NCBI RefSeq assembly: GCF_014595955.1
Contig: NZ_JABVCF010000004.1
Coordinates: 62,001 to 126,000 of the forward strand
Length of the DNA stretch: 64,000 nt
Direction of reading: 5' to 3'
From: Pseudaminobacter soli (ex Zhang et al. 2022)
GTDB lineage: Bacteria > Pseudomonadota > Alphaproteobacteria > Rhizobiales > Rhizobiaceae
Part shown: one piece after another, positions 1 to 8,569 of the stretch
Layout of the letters: each line of letters begins with the position of its first letter
Numbering within the stretch: the first letter of the stretch is position 1
The notes under the pieces: generated by a model
What the model was told of the DNA's origin: nothing
Database searches by the model: none
What the model saw: the letters and a program-made list of their open reading frames with translations, nothing else
Translations under genes and position numbers: made by a program

Positions 1-106
1 CCTCGTCGGACAGACAATGCACATGGTGGACGAGCGCGTGGCGTTGGCGGATCTCGAGACGCTGACGCAAATCTATGAGCGATTCATTCGGGACTGGTTC
101 GCATAA
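1..106 (+). CDS. dapE: Succinyl-diaminopimelate desuccinylase, C-terminal end only
   Basis: Only the last 34 codons and the stop are in the window (frame starting at base 2). The readable tail contains [12 protein letters not shown] followed by a short helix ending in RDWFA, which is the usual end of M20-family DapE, including the conserved His of the C-terminal catalytic domain. DapE hydrolyses N-succinyl-LL-diaminopimelate in lysine and peptidoglycan synthesis in the cytoplasm. In Rhizobiales dapE commonly precedes a small membrane protein and truA, which is the order seen here. The body of the gene lies to the left of the window. Confidence 0.75.
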   Translation, partial: LVGQTMHMVDERVALADLETLTQIYERFIRDWFA

Positions 107-112
107 AGGGCG

Positions 113-703
113 ATGCCGAGCGGCGCAGAAATCCAGAAGAACCTCACAGGCGCGTGGGGCATGATGATGGGCAAGGCGGACGGCCTGCGGCTGCTCGATC
201 TTTCCGCCGACGGGTTCTGGAATTCCTTCTTCGCCATCGTCGTTGCGCTGCCGGCGCTCGCCCTCAGTTGGATCTCGGTTGCGGATGACCTGACGCTGAA
301 CCTGGTCGGGGTGACGAAGTTCAGCGTGATCGCGCGGCTCGCCGTCGTCGACGTCGGAACCTGGGTCCTGCCGCTGGTCGGCCTGGCCCTGGCCGCTCGC
401 CCGGCCGGCATCGCCGACCGCTTCGTGCATTATGTGGTCGCCTCGAACTGGGGATCGGCCATTCTGCTGTGGCTCATGCTGCCGGCAGCGCTGGTGCGGC
501 TGCTGGCGCCCTCGGCCCATCAACTCGCGGCCTTGGTGACGCTGCTATCCTATGGCCTTACGCTGGTGCTTGCCTGGCGGCTCACAAACGTTGCGATCGG
601 GCGCGGCGCGGCATTAGCGACGTCAGTCTTCGGCGGCATGTTCGTCGCCTCGCTGCTCGTCCTCTACCTGCTTCAGCACTTGGTCGGGCTGTCGCCGTCG
701 TAG
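113..703 (+). CDS. Small multi-pass inner-membrane protein of unknown function
   Basis: This 196-residue protein has about five hydrophobic stretches (roughly residues 37-58, 80-97, 112-130, 135-157 and 165-190), so it is probably an integral inner-membrane protein. No enzymatic motif is visible. It begins 6 bases after the dapE stop and is probably co-transcribed with it. Its last 31 bases overlap the end of truA, which runs the other way. I recognise it only by position, as the membrane protein often found between dapE and truA in Rhizobiales; the function is unknown. Confidence 0.8.
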   Translation: MPSGAEIQKNLTGAWGMMMGKADGLRLLDLSADGFWNSFFAIVVALPALALSWISVADDLTLNLVGVTKFSVIARLAVVDVGTWVLPLVGLALAARPAGIADRFVHYVVASNWGSAILLWLMLPAALVRLLAPSAHQLAALVTLLSYGLTLVLAWRLTNVAIGRGAALATSVFGGMFVASLLVLYLLQHLVGLSPS

Positions 704-1440
704 CTGACACCGACGAGATAAAGGCCATCGGGGGGTGCCACCTGGCCGCAGGCGGCGCGGTCGCGCGCTTCGAGCGCGGCGGCGAGATCGTCGGCCGTCC
801 AGGCGCCCTCGCCGACCCGCTTCAGCGAGCCGACCATGGAGCGGACCTGATTGTGCAGGAAGGAGCGCGCTTCGGCGCGGATCTCGATCTCGTCATCGGT
901 GCGGGTGACATCAAGCCGCTCGAGCGTGCGCAGCGGGCTGTTCGCCTGGCATTGGGCGGAGCGGAAGGTGGTGAAGTCGTGCCGGCCGATCAGCCGCTGA
1001 GCGGCCAGATGCATCGCTTCCGCGTCGAGCCGCTTCGGCACCCACCAGACGCGCCCCTTCTCCAGCGCAGGCGGAGAGCGGCGGTTGAGGATACGGTAGA
1101 GATAGCGCCGTCCAGTGGCGGAGAACCGGGCATCGAAGTCCGGCTCAACGACCGAGGACGACAGGATCGAGATCAGGTCCCCCGCCATCTGCAGGTGCGC
1201 ATTCAGCGCGTCGCGCACCGTGTCGGCCCGCCAATCCTTAGCCAGATCGACATGGGCCACCTGCGCGGTGGCATGCACGCCGGCGTCGGTGCGGCCGGCC
1301 GCGCGAAGGCTGACGGTCTCGCCGCAGAAGCTCTTGATCGCCTGTTCCAGCGCCTCCTGGACGGAGCGCGGGCCGTCCTGCCGCTGCCAGCCGGCATAGG
1401 GGCCGCCGTGATATTCGATGTCGAGGCGGTAGCGGGGCAT
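673..1440 (-). CDS. truA: tRNA pseudouridine synthase A
   Basis: TruA converts uridine to pseudouridine at positions 38-40 of the tRNA anticodon stem-loop. The 255-residue length is typical. The catalytic motif GRTDAGVHA is at residues 49-57 with the nucleophilic Asp at 52, and the N-terminal [12 protein letters not shown] block is also typical. The gene follows fmt and an acetyltransferase on the same strand (3 bases between this start and the acetyltransferase stop), so fmt, the acetyltransferase and truA probably form one operon for translation functions. Confidence 0.95.
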   Translation of the reverse strand: MPRYRLDIEYHGGPYAGWQRQDGPRSVQEALEQAIKSFCGETVSLRAAGRTDAGVHATAQVAHVDLAKDWRADTVRDALNAHLQMAGDLISILSSSVVEPDFDARFSATGRRYLYRILNRRSPPALEKGRVWWVPKRLDAEAMHLAAQRLIGRHDFTTFRSAQCQANSPLRTLERLDVTRTDDEIEIRAEARSFLHNQVRSMVGSLKRVGEGAWTADDLAAALEARDRAACGQVAPPDGLYLVGVSYDGDSPTKC

Positions 1441-1443
1441 GGA

Positions 1444-1944
1444 TCAGAGCGCCGCGAAGGGAGCGGCGTAGACCAGCCGCCCGGTGGAGGGCGCCTCTCC
1501 CCAGGCAAGCGCCTGCAGCGCTTCACCCTGATAGTCGGACAAGAACTGCTCGGCGCGGTCGTGGCTGTAGCCGAAGCGGTTATAGTATTCCGGATCCCCG
1601 AGGACGACCGAAAGGGTCTCGCCGACCTTTTCCAGCCTGCGATGGCCATCCTCGACGAGAGCCGTGCCCACACCTCTGCCCTGAAAGTCCGGGGCGATCG
1701 CCAGCGGCGCGAGCGCGACGGCGAGGTAGGGGCCACCATCGGACTCGATCGTAAGGCGCGAGAAGACCACATGACCGGCGATCCTTCCGTCGATCTCGGC
1801 CACGAGTTCCAGGACCACGGCGCCATCCGAAACAAGGCGCTCCACCAGGTCGGCTTCCGTCCGCCCGCCGAACGCCCGCTCCTCGACCGTTCGGATCGCC
1901 TCACGATCCTTGGCTTCAGCGGGTCTCACCGAAACAGCAGTCAT
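1444..1944 (-). CDS. GNAT-family N-acetyltransferase
   Basis: A 166-residue GNAT domain protein that transfers an acetyl group from acetyl-CoA to an unknown small molecule or protein. The fold is shown by the motif A region [17 protein letters not shown] (Q/RxxGxG/A cofactor loop) and by the later EYYNRFGY segment common in this subfamily. A longer reading back to 2166 exists, but the residues before Met at 1944 are arginine-rich shadow sequence from fmt. The ATG at 1944 overlaps the fmt stop as ATGA, which implies translational coupling and decides the start. Confidence 0.88.
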   Translation of the reverse strand: MTAVSVRPAEAKDREAIRTVEERAFGGRTEADLVERLVSDGAVVLELVAEIDGRIAGHVVFSRLTIESDGGPYLAVALAPLAIAPDFQGRGVGTALVEDGHRRLEKVGETLSVVLGDPEYYNRFGYSHDRAEQFLSDYQGEALQALAWGEAPSTGRLVYAAPFAAL

Positions 1945-2873
1945 AGGAATCGGTCTCCCGGCTTGAGCTGGGCTCCGCGCAAGAACTCCTCGGCCGGGAC
2001 CGCTCGACCGCCGGCGCGCTGTACCTCGAGGAGGCGGATCGCGCCGTCGCCGCAGGCGACCGTCAGACCATTGTCGAGCAACTCGCCTGGGCCACCGGAG
2101 CCCTCCGCACGCGTCGAACGCAGCAGCTTCAGCCGTTCCCGCCGGCCCGATGCCTCGAATTCGCACCAGGCGCCCGGGAACGGCGAGAGCCCGCGGATGC
2201 GGTCGTGTACGTCTCTAGCCGGCTGGGACCAGTCGATGCGGGTCTCGGCCTTTTCGATCTTCTTCGCGTAAGTGACCCCGGTCTCGGCCTGGGGCGTGAG
2301 CGCCAGCCGGCCCTGCTCCAACTGGCTCATCGCCTCGACCATCAGCGGGGCGCCGATGCTGCTCAGTCGGTCGTGCAGTTCACCCGCGGTCATGTCGGGT
2401 CCGATCGGCACGCTCGCTTGCAGCGCTACCGGGCCGGTGTCCAGCCCCTCGTCCATCTTCATCACCATCATGCCGGTCTCGGCATCGCCGGCCATGAGCG
2501 CACGCTGGATCGGGGCGGCGCCGCGCCAGCGCGGCAGCAGCGAGGCGTGGCCGTTGAAGCAGCCGAGGCGCGGCGCCTCCAGTACCGCCCGCGGCAGTAG
2601 CAGCCCATAGGCGACGACGACGGCCACTTCCGCCTCGAGGGCTGCAAACGCCTGCTGCTCATCGGCCGACTTCAGCGAGAGCGGGGTGCAGACTGGGATG
2701 CTCAGGCGCTCAGCCTCCCGCTGCACGGGCGAGGGAGTGAGTTCCAGTCCCCGCCGCCCGGCGGGGCGCGGCGGCTGCGTGTAGACCGCCGCGATCTCGT
2801 GGCCGGCCTCGGCCAGCGCCGTCAGCGTCGGCACCGAAAAATCCGGCGTGCCCATGAAGATGATGCGGAGCAT
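1941..2873 (-). CDS. fmt: Methionyl-tRNA formyltransferase
   Basis: Fmt formylates the initiator Met-tRNA using 10-formyltetrahydrofolate. The N-terminus reads [15 protein letters not shown] and the signature [18 protein letters not shown] carries the catalytic Asn/His, with the Asp in the downstream DEGLDTG segment. Length is 310 residues. I chose ATG 2873 over the longer reading to 2903 because a GGGAGAG ribosome-binding site lies just upstream and homologues start here. In many bacteria def (peptide deformylase) is next to fmt. Here a toxin-antitoxin pair lies upstream instead, and def is not in the window. Confidence 0.95.
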   Translation of the reverse strand: MLRIIFMGTPDFSVPTLTALAEAGHEIAAVYTQPPRPAGRRGLELTPSPVQREAERLSIPVCTPLSLKSADEQQAFAALEAEVAVVVAYGLLLPRAVLEAPRLGCFNGHASLLPRWRGAAPIQRALMAGDAETGMMVMKMDEGLDTGPVALQASVPIGPDMTAGELHDRLSSIGAPLMVEAMSQLEQGRLALTPQAETGVTYAKKIEKAETRIDWSQPARDVHDRIRGLSPFPGAWCEFEASGRRERLKLLRSTRAEGSGGPGELLDNGLTVACGDGAIRLLEVQRAGGRAVPAEEFLRGAQLKPGDRFL

Positions 2874-2936
2874 TTTCTCTCCCGCTCGGCCGGCTTCGGA
2901 CAAGATCCAATCGGATGCCAGGATTGCCCGGCTCGA

Positions 2937-3359
2937 TCAGGCTGCCGCTTCAAACGGGTTTACAAGCTTGAGGTCAAGCCCCTCGAAATCGCGAACGTTG
3001 CGGGTGGCGAGCGTCGCGTCGTAGGCAAGGCAGATCGCGGCGATCATGGCGTCCTTCGTCTCGATCGGCCTGCCCGCGAGGCGACGGCGTGCCGTGATCA
3101 TACCATACCGTTCGGCAACCCCTTCACTGAAGGAAAGTACCCTTCCGGAAAATTCTTGATGCACGCGTCCGATCCTGGCCAGGAGATTCTGCCGCCGTAC
3201 CGTGTCGACGGCGAGAAAGGCGCCGAAGTACAATTCAGCAAGTACGATCGAAGTCATGAACAGACGTTCGGGTGCCTCTGCATTGAGCCACCCCAGGACG
3301 GCCCGACTGGGACGGGGGGCGAAGAAGTCGGAGACGACATTGGTATCCAGCACGATCAT
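2937..3359 (-). CDS. vapC: Type II toxin, PIN-domain ribonuclease (VapC/FitB-like)
   Basis: A 140-residue PIN domain. The expected acidic residues are visible: Asp5 in VLDTNVVSD, Glu42 in VLAELYFG, Asp103 in TKDAMIAAI and Asp124 in NVRDFEG. PIN toxins of this class cleave RNA (often initiator tRNA or other tRNAs) with Mg2+ and are neutralised by the antitoxin encoded upstream. The start is 18 bases downstream of the antitoxin stop, so the two are co-transcribed and probably autoregulated through the palindrome at 3667-3683. The closest subtype is FitB by the partner's sequence, but this is a judgement from motifs. Confidence 0.9.
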   Translation of the reverse strand: MIVLDTNVVSDFFAPRPSRAVLGWLNAEAPERLFMTSIVLAELYFGAFLAVDTVRRQNLLARIGRVHQEFSGRVLSFSEGVAERYGMITARRRLAGRPIETKDAMIAAICLAYDATLATRNVRDFEGLDLKLVNPFEAAA

Positions 3360-3377
3360 CTGGCGATGCTGCTCCGA

Positions 3378-3638
3378 TCAGGCAAAGCTGGGAGGCTCCC
3401 GGTCAGGTTCGGCCCGCGAGGCGGCGATCGCGTCGAGTTCCTCATCAGTGAAGTGCACATCACCGATGATTGCCCGGAGCCGGTCGCCCAACCTCGCAGC
3501 TCCCTTTTGATCAACGAGAATGCCCCGGCGGATGAGGTCTATTGCCTCTTCGGACAGGCTGCGCCGGTTCCTGCGCGATCTTTCTTCGATCTGCCGCTTC
3601 AATTCCGGGTCCAGGTCTCGGATCAGCATGTCGCCCAT
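3378..3638 (-). CDS. Antitoxin, FitA-like ribbon-helix-helix
   Basis: An 86-residue protein beginning MGDMLIRDLDPELKRQ, a FitA/ribbon-helix-helix N-terminus with a short beta strand then two helices (SLSEEAIDLIRRGI). The acidic C-terminal half (residues 55-86) is the likely toxin-binding region. A GGAG site 8 bases upstream supports the first Met. It precedes the PIN toxin gene and should both neutralise the toxin and bind the operator just upstream of its own start. Confidence 0.85.
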   Translation of the reverse strand: MGDMLIRDLDPELKRQIEERSRRNRRSLSEEAIDLIRRGILVDQKGAARLGDRLRAIIGDVHFTDEELDAIAASRAEPDREPPSFA

Positions 3639-3666
3639 CCGTGCAACTCCGCTTCAGGCAAATTGT

Positions 3667-3683
3667 TGATATCTTTGATATCA
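3667..3683. promoter_or_regulatory. Operator palindrome of the toxin-antitoxin operon
   Basis: TGATATC and GATATCA form a perfect 7-base inverted repeat around TTT, 29 bases upstream of the antitoxin start. Ribbon-helix-helix antitoxins of the FitA/VapB type bind such sites to repress their own promoter. The site is seen directly; the binding partner is inferred. Confidence 0.6.
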
Positions 3684-3724
3684 TAGCGACGACGGAGTGG
3701 CAAGTCGGCTTCGCTTCAGGAGAA

Positions 3725-3773
3725 ATGGCACCCGAGCGTGGCGCGCGGACTTGGGCCGCAAAGTGAATTGCGG
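3725..3773 (+). promoter_or_regulatory. Possible leader peptide and hairpin before the SMR exporter gene
   Basis: An AGGAG site precedes ATG 3725, which opens a 13-codon reading frame ending at TGA 3764-3766. The stop lies in the loop of a perfect 6-base hairpin (CCGCAA 3756-3761, TTGCGG 3768-3773). The exporter start follows at 3804. The arrangement could regulate translation, but it may be chance. I could not fit any known guanidine riboswitch class to it. Confidence 0.25.
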
Positions 3774-3803
3774 CAGCGAACTAACAAGAGAGGAATTCCA
3801 AAA

Positions 3804-4118
3804 TTGGCCTGGTTCATGCTGTTCGTCGCCGGTCTATTCGAAACCGGCTGGGCCATTGGCCTGAAATACACAGACGGCTTCACCCGGCCAGTCCCCACGC
3901 TACTCACCGCTGCAAGCATGATCGTCAGCCTCGTCCTGCTCGGGCTGGCACTGAAGACGCTGCCCGTCGGCACGGCCTATGCGGTGTGGACGGGCATCGG
4001 CACGATCGGCACGGCGCTGCTCGGCATCTGGCTGCTCGGCGAGCCGGCCGCGGCGATGCGGCTGGCCTGCATCGGCCTCATCGTGGCCGGTATCGTCGGC
4101 CTGAAGGTCGTCTCGTAA
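3804..4118 (+). CDS. sugE: SMR-family exporter, SugE/Gdx type
   Basis: A small multidrug resistance family inner-membrane protein with four transmembrane helices, working as a proton-coupled antiporter dimer. SugE/Gdx proteins export guanidinium and some quaternary cations. Diagnostic segments are [15 protein letters not shown] (with the membrane Glu), [17 protein letters not shown] and [11 protein letters not shown]. The frame is open back to ATG 3738, but homologues begin at the hydrophobic LAWFML segment. TTG 3804 has an AGAGAGGA site in front and gives the family's 104 residues, so I chose it. Confidence 0.85.
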   Translation: MAWFMLFVAGLFETGWAIGLKYTDGFTRPVPTLLTAASMIVSLVLLGLALKTLPVGTAYAVWTGIGTIGTALLGIWLLGEPAAAMRLACIGLIVAGIVGLKVVS

Positions 4119-4142
4119 CAGGCACAAGAGCCGGAGATACGC

Positions 4143-4694
4143 GTGAAGGGCACCGACACCACAATCGTGATCCCGACGCTCGAGACCGAGCGTACCCTCC
4201 TGCGCGCGCATCGCCCTGACGATTTCGAGGACTATGCCCGCATGTGGGCCGAGCCGGAGGTCGTCCGCTTCATCGGCGGAAATGCGAGGACGCGGGCGGA
4301 AAGCTGGATCCGCATCCTGCGCCATGCCGGCATGTGGCACATGCTCGGCTTCGGCTTCTGGGCGATCGAGGAGAAGGCGAGCGGCCGCTTCATCGGCGAG
4401 GCCGGCTTCCATGATGTGAAGCGCGAGATGACGCCCTCCATCGACGGGCTGCCGGAGGCAGGCTGGTCGCTTGTGCCCGATATGCATGGCCGCGGCCTCG
4501 CGACCGAGGTTGTCACGGCGGTGCTGGCCTGGGGCGACCGGGCGCTGCCTGGCCGTCGGCAGGTGTGCGTCATCGAACCCGCGCACCAGGCGTCGATCCG
4601 GGTAGCGCGGAAGTGCGGGTTCGACGACCCGGTCGAGGCGCAATTCGAGGGTAAGACCCTGCTGCTGTTCGAGCGACCGACTGTCGCTCCATGA
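4143..4694 (+). CDS. GNAT acetyltransferase, RimJ/RimL-like
   Basis: A 183-residue acetyltransferase. It starts with TLETERTLLRAHRPDDFEDY, typical of the RimJ/RimL subfamily, and has the acetyl-CoA motif PDMHGRGLATEVV and the late segment HQASIRVARKCGF. Members of this group acetylate protein N-termini, antibiotics or small metabolites; the substrate cannot be told from sequence. GTG 4143 is preceded by GGAG at good spacing. It begins 24 bases after the SMR exporter and is probably in the same transcript. Confidence 0.88.
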   Translation: MKGTDTTIVIPTLETERTLLRAHRPDDFEDYARMWAEPEVVRFIGGNARTRAESWIRILRHAGMWHMLGFGFWAIEEKASGRFIGEAGFHDVKREMTPSIDGLPEAGWSLVPDMHGRGLATEVVTAVLAWGDRALPGRRQVCVIEPAHQASIRVARKCGFDDPVEAQFEGKTLLLFERPTVAP

Positions 4695-4944
4695 AAACCA
4701 GCCGGTGCGCCTCCCGGTGGTGAGCGGCGCCGTTGCAGAAAGGGGATAGAAATTCTGTCTCCGCCGAGCCCTCGGCGTTCGCAACTTGCGCCAGTCGCTA
4801 CAATCCAATTGATTCTACGTGATCTTTCCGCATCCGGCCGGCTGCGCTCCCGGTGCGCAATCAAGACGCAGCGATGATCGCGCTCGAATCCATCCCCTCC
4901 CGCCGAGCCGCCCGTAGGCTTGTCCGCACCGAAAGGAAGCGGAC

Positions 4945-6723
4945 ATGGACACTTCGGATAATATCGGCCTTCCCTACATCATGCCGTCGCAGGCGCAGAA
5001 GCATGTCACGCACAACGAGGCGATCGGCATGCTGGACGCGCTGGTCCTGCTCGCGGTGGCCGACCGTGATCTGACGGCACCACCCGGTTCGCCGTCGGCT
5101 GGGGCCCGGTACATCGTGGCGGCAGGGGGAACCGGCTCCTGGGACGGCGAGGACAGTAGAATCGCACACTGGCTGGACGGCGCCTGGTCATTCTATGCGC
5201 CCAAAACCGGGTGGCTCGCCTTCGTCATTGACGAGGCTGCACTCGTCTATTGGACGGGTTCGTCCTGGGCCGACTATTCTGGGTCGATCGCCGTGCTGCA
5301 GAATCTTGAGCGGCTGGGACTCGGCACGACGGCCGATGCAGCCAACCCGTTCTCGGCCAAGCTGAACAAGGCGCTGTGGACAGCCAGGACCACCGCCGAG
5401 GGCGGCGATGGCGACCTCCGCTACACCATGAACAAGGAGACGGCGGCCAACGTGCTGTCGCTGCTCCTGCAGAACGGCTATTCCGGCCGGGCCGAACTGG
5501 GCCTGATCGGCGACGATAACTTCACACTCAAGGTCTCGGCGGACGGGAGTTCCTGGAACACGGCGCTGACGATCGACAAGAACTCCGGGGCCGTTCACGC
5601 GCCTGCCAAAATGGCGCTCGGCGCTTCCGCCACCAATCTTGTCTACAACACGGTCGGCAGCGATCTGCAGATCGTGGAGAGCGGGCTCAACAACCTCATC
5701 TCGCTGTTCAGCCTGCACGCCAGCGGCGCCGGCCCCAACATCAACCAGCTCAAGTCGCGCAGCGGCACGCTCGGCAGCTACACGGCCGTGCAGTCCGGCG
5801 ATACGCTGGGCAAGTACACCGCCTGGGGTGACGACGGCTCCGGCTTCATCCGTGCCGGCTACATGGAGTTTTCTGTCGACTCAGCGGTATCGGCCGGACG
5901 CGTCCCGGGTCGATTCGACCTCCATCTGCGCGACAGCACCGGCACCGAGCAGAATATCCTGCATGTCCGGCCCAATCGCGTCGGCATCAACACTGCCAGC
6001 CCGAACACCAACACGAAGCTGCACATTCTCACAAGCGCGTTCGGGGGAACGCAGACCACGCTCTCGACGCAGATGGTGATTGAGAGCGCCAGCAGCCCAT
6101 CGATGGTGTTCCAGTCGGCGAACACGTCAGTCGCGTCGATCTATTTCCGCGATAGCGACAACGCCGCCGCTGCAGTCTCAGGCATCATCCGTTACGACCA
6201 TGCCAATGACCTGATGTCGTTCTGGGCGGCTGGGTCTGAACGCATGCGGGCCGACGCCAACGGCTTCAGTGTGGGGGGCGCCAATGTCGTTGTCGACGCC
6301 AACCGGCACTTTCGTCTTCGCTCCTACACAATAGCCACGCTTCCAGCGGCCAATGCGGCCGCAGGCCAGATGATCTACTGTTCGGATCTCGGCGGCGGGG
6401 GCGGCGAGTTGGTTTCGGACGGAACAAGCTGGCGTCGCGCCTCGGGAGCCGGTCACCAGACGATCGCGACCGACGCGAACTTGACGCTGACCCCGCTGAC
6501 CAGCGCCGAGCAGCAGCGCCACACCGGCGCGCTGACCGCCGACCGGTTCATCACGCTGTCGACCACCAACGCCTATGCCGGCGCGCGCTTCCGTGTCACC
6601 CGCACGGGCGGCGGGGTGTTCAACCTGTCGGTCGGCGGCCTGAAAAACCTCGCCACCAACACCTGGGCGGAGGTCGTCTATGACGGATCAGCCTGGTATT
6701 TGGCAGCGTATGGGGCGCTGTGA
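4945..6723 (+). CDS. DUF2793-type phage tail/fibre-like protein
   Basis: A 592-residue protein. Its first 120 residues (NIGLPYIMPSQAQKHVTHNE, then ALVLLAVADRDLTAPPGSP and two W-rich repeats GTGSWDGED and YWTGSSWADY) match the DUF2793 domain. That domain occurs in alphaproteobacterial prophages and gene-transfer-agent-like clusters. The middle and C-terminal parts are beta-rich and Gly/Ser/Asn/Thr-rich like phage fibre shafts, with segments such as DSTGTEQNILHVRPNRVGIN. No other phage gene is next to it, so it is probably a domesticated or orphan phage fibre gene. A GGAAG site precedes the ATG. The next gene is convergent and only 11 bases away. Confidence 0.75.
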   Translation: MDTSDNIGLPYIMPSQAQKHVTHNEAIGMLDALVLLAVADRDLTAPPGSPSAGARYIVAAGGTGSWDGEDSRIAHWLDGAWSFYAPKTGWLAFVIDEAALVYWTGSSWADYSGSIAVLQNLERLGLGTTADAANPFSAKLNKALWTARTTAEGGDGDLRYTMNKETAANVLSLLLQNGYSGRAELGLIGDDNFTLKVSADGSSWNTALTIDKNSGAVHAPAKMALGASATNLVYNTVGSDLQIVESGLNNLISLFSLHASGAGPNINQLKSRSGTLGSYTAVQSGDTLGKYTAWGDDGSGFIRAGYMEFSVDSAVSAGRVPGRFDLHLRDSTGTEQNILHVRPNRVGINTASPNTNTKLHILTSAFGGTQTTLSTQMVIESASSPSMVFQSANTSVASIYFRDSDNAAAAVSGIIRYDHANDLMSFWAAGSERMRADANGFSVGGANVVVDANRHFRLRSYTIATLPAANAAAGQMIYCSDLGGGGGELVSDGTSWRRASGAGHQTIATDANLTLTPLTSAEQQRHTGALTADRFITLSTTNAYAGARFRVTRTGGGVFNLSVGGLKNLATNTWAEVVYDGSAWYLAAYGAL

Positions 6724-6734
6724 GCCAAAGCTCC

Positions 6735-7487
6735 TCAGTGTTTACCGTGATCGAGGGGCTTGCGTGCCCAAATCCCCATGTTTTCGGCGGGGCTGGTAAA
6801 AGGTGCCCGGTTGCGGACAGCGCTGCCCAGCGCCCGGGCCTCTGCGTCATTCGTGACATAGACACCCTCGTGCAAGGATTTTGGCGTCTGAGCAGGAATG
6901 AACTCAGTGACCTCCATGCCTAGCGTCGAGAGGATGTCGGCTACCAGTGGCGCGCTGACGTAGACAACGCTTTGGGACACGAACTCGGCATGTTGCGGCA
7001 GACCCAAACCCTCCAGATAAGCGGCCGCGAATTCCCGGGGCAGATACGGCGGCCAGGGGGCTTGCGCATGTCCATCCCAGGCGTTTCGCACGTCTTCGGC
7101 ATGGATGCAGAGTGTCCCACCCGGCCTCAGAACACGGACGATCTCCCGTAAGCTGGTCTGCGGATCGGTGACGTGTTCGAACACGAACCACGAATAGCAA
7201 GCGTCGAAATGGTTCGTAGGATATGGCATCAGCCGGCCTGGGTATCGCGTGAAGCGTTTTTTGGCGCGCGGCTCGTACTCGTCCGAATTCTTGTTGCACT
7301 GTCGCAGCCGCGTCTCATCGACTTCGATGCCGTACACGTCGACCCCGTCGCGAAGAGCTGCAATAACGAATCCGCCGGCTCCGCACCCGAAATCCAGTAA
7401 TCGTCCCTTGATCGGCGCGCCGAATTTCTTCGCGTGCTCGTTTTTGAAGATCCTATATCGATGCGCGCCTTTTTCGATCACCGACAC
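6735..7487 (-). CDS. Class I SAM-dependent methyltransferase
   Basis: A 250-residue methyltransferase. Motif I is LLDFGCGAGGFVIAAL (residues about 30-45), followed by the acidic loop YGIEVDE that binds the SAM ribose. The post-motif segments FDACYSWFVFEHV and VLRPGGTLCIHAED place it in the Methyltransf_11/23 type group. The substrate is unknown. The start is GTG 7487, behind a strong GGAGG site with 5-6 bases of spacing. The gene is convergent with the DUF2793 gene; whether the two are functionally related cannot be told. Confidence 0.85.
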   Translation of the reverse strand: MSVIEKGAHRYRIFKNEHAKKFGAPIKGRLLDFGCGAGGFVIAALRDGVDVYGIEVDETRLRQCNKNSDEYEPRAKKRFTRYPGRLMPYPTNHFDACYSWFVFEHVTDPQTSLREIVRVLRPGGTLCIHAEDVRNAWDGHAQAPWPPYLPREFAAAYLEGLGLPQHAEFVSQSVVYVSAPLVADILSTLGMEVTEFIPAQTPKSLHEGVYVTNDAEARALGSAVRNRAPFTSPAENMGIWARKPLDHGKH

Positions 7488-7663
7488 GAGACCCCTCCCC
7501 CTACTGAAGCCGTCTCTTCCCGCTTAGCTTTTCCGTCAGCATAAGGACAATTACTTTCCAGGACTTCGCAGAAGCGACTCTTTTCATAAGTTGACTAACG
7601 CCGCAAGCCTTGGCGGCAACGAATACCGGATGCGACGGCGGTCGCCAGCAGAGTCCTGTCCGC

Positions 7664-8281
7664 TCAGCTATGCGCGAAAATATCCTGCTCGTCCCAGCCC
7701 ATCAGGTCGAGGCGGGCGCGGTCGGGCAGGAAGCGGAAGCAGGCCTGCGCCACCGCCGTGCGGCCTTCTCGCGCCAGCCGGCCGGCGAGAACGTCGCGCA
7801 GGCGGTGAAGATAGAGCACGTCGGATGCGGCGTATTCGAGTTGCTCGGGGCTGAGCGTCTCGGCGGCCCAGTCAGACGACTGCTGCTGCTTGGAGAGGTT
7901 CACGCCGAGGAGTTCGGCGCAGATATCCTTCAGCCCGTGCCGGTCCGTGTAGGTGCGCGTCAGTCTGGACGCGATCTTGGTGCAGAAGACCGGCTCCGGC
8001 ATGACGCCGAAGGCATGGCTGAGAACGGCGAGATCGAAGCGGCCAAAATGGAAAAGCTTGGTGATGGCCGGATCTTTCAGAAGCGCCACCAGATTGGGGG
8101 CTTCCTTCTGGCTAGGCGCAATCTGAATGACGTCCGCGCTGCCGTCGCCGGGCGAGATCTGCACGACGCAGAGCCGGTCGCGGTGCGGATTGAGGCCGAG
8201 CGTCTCGGTGTCGATGGCAACTGCGTCCACCTGATAGTGCGAAAGGTCGGGCAGGTCGTTCTTGTGGAAGCGGATGGTCAT
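7664..8281 (-). CDS. rnd: RNase D-like 3'-5' exoribonuclease (short form)
   Basis: A 205-residue DEDDy exonuclease domain. Exo I is VAIDTETLGL (Asp and Glu), Exo II is FHFGRFDLAVL (Asp), and Exo III is LEYAASDVLYLHRL (Tyr...Asp). It lacks the HRDC domains of full-length RNase D, as do the short alphaproteobacterial paralogues, and should trim RNA 3' ends, for example in tRNA maturation. The frame has ATGs at 8287 and 8281. The GGAG lies directly against the first and 6 bases from the second, so I chose 8281. Confidence 0.85.
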   Translation of the reverse strand: MTIRFHKNDLPDLSHYQVDAVAIDTETLGLNPHRDRLCVVQISPGDGSADVIQIAPSQKEAPNLVALLKDPAITKLFHFGRFDLAVLSHAFGVMPEPVFCTKIASRLTRTYTDRHGLKDICAELLGVNLSKQQQSSDWAAETLSPEQLEYAASDVLYLHRLRDVLAGRLAREGRTAVAQACFRFLPDRARLDLMGWDEQDIFAHS

Positions 8282-8569
8282 CGTCATCTCCGGGCAGGGC
8301 GCATCCGCATCTCCTTGACCCGTGAAGGCGAAAAATCAATAGCTTCTCAGAATCAGATGGCTTCGCCGGTTGCGGAACAGGCGCGCCAATGGACCGCGCC
8401 TGGCCCCGGCAGTCGTCCCTCGCGGCTGGCCTGCGCAGCCAGCCGCTTCGGCCTCTTCCATCTCGTTATCAATCTTTTTCGAGCCCCATGGCGCAGTATC
8501 GACGCGTGAAGACGCCGGAGTTCAAACATCCCGGCGGGCCGTCACACGGCCAGCCGGTCGAAAATGCAG

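Noticed and set aside
469-2271. A 600-codon open frame on the plus strand opposite truA, the acetyltransferase and fmt
   Set aside because: It lies antisense to three clearly recognisable genes, has shadow-type composition (Arg, Gly, Ala, Pro-rich) and no ribosome-binding site.
3684-3803. A guanidine riboswitch before the SugE-type exporter
   Set aside because: I looked for ykkC, mini-ykkC (ACGR loops) and ykkC-III features; only one unrelated hairpin is seen.
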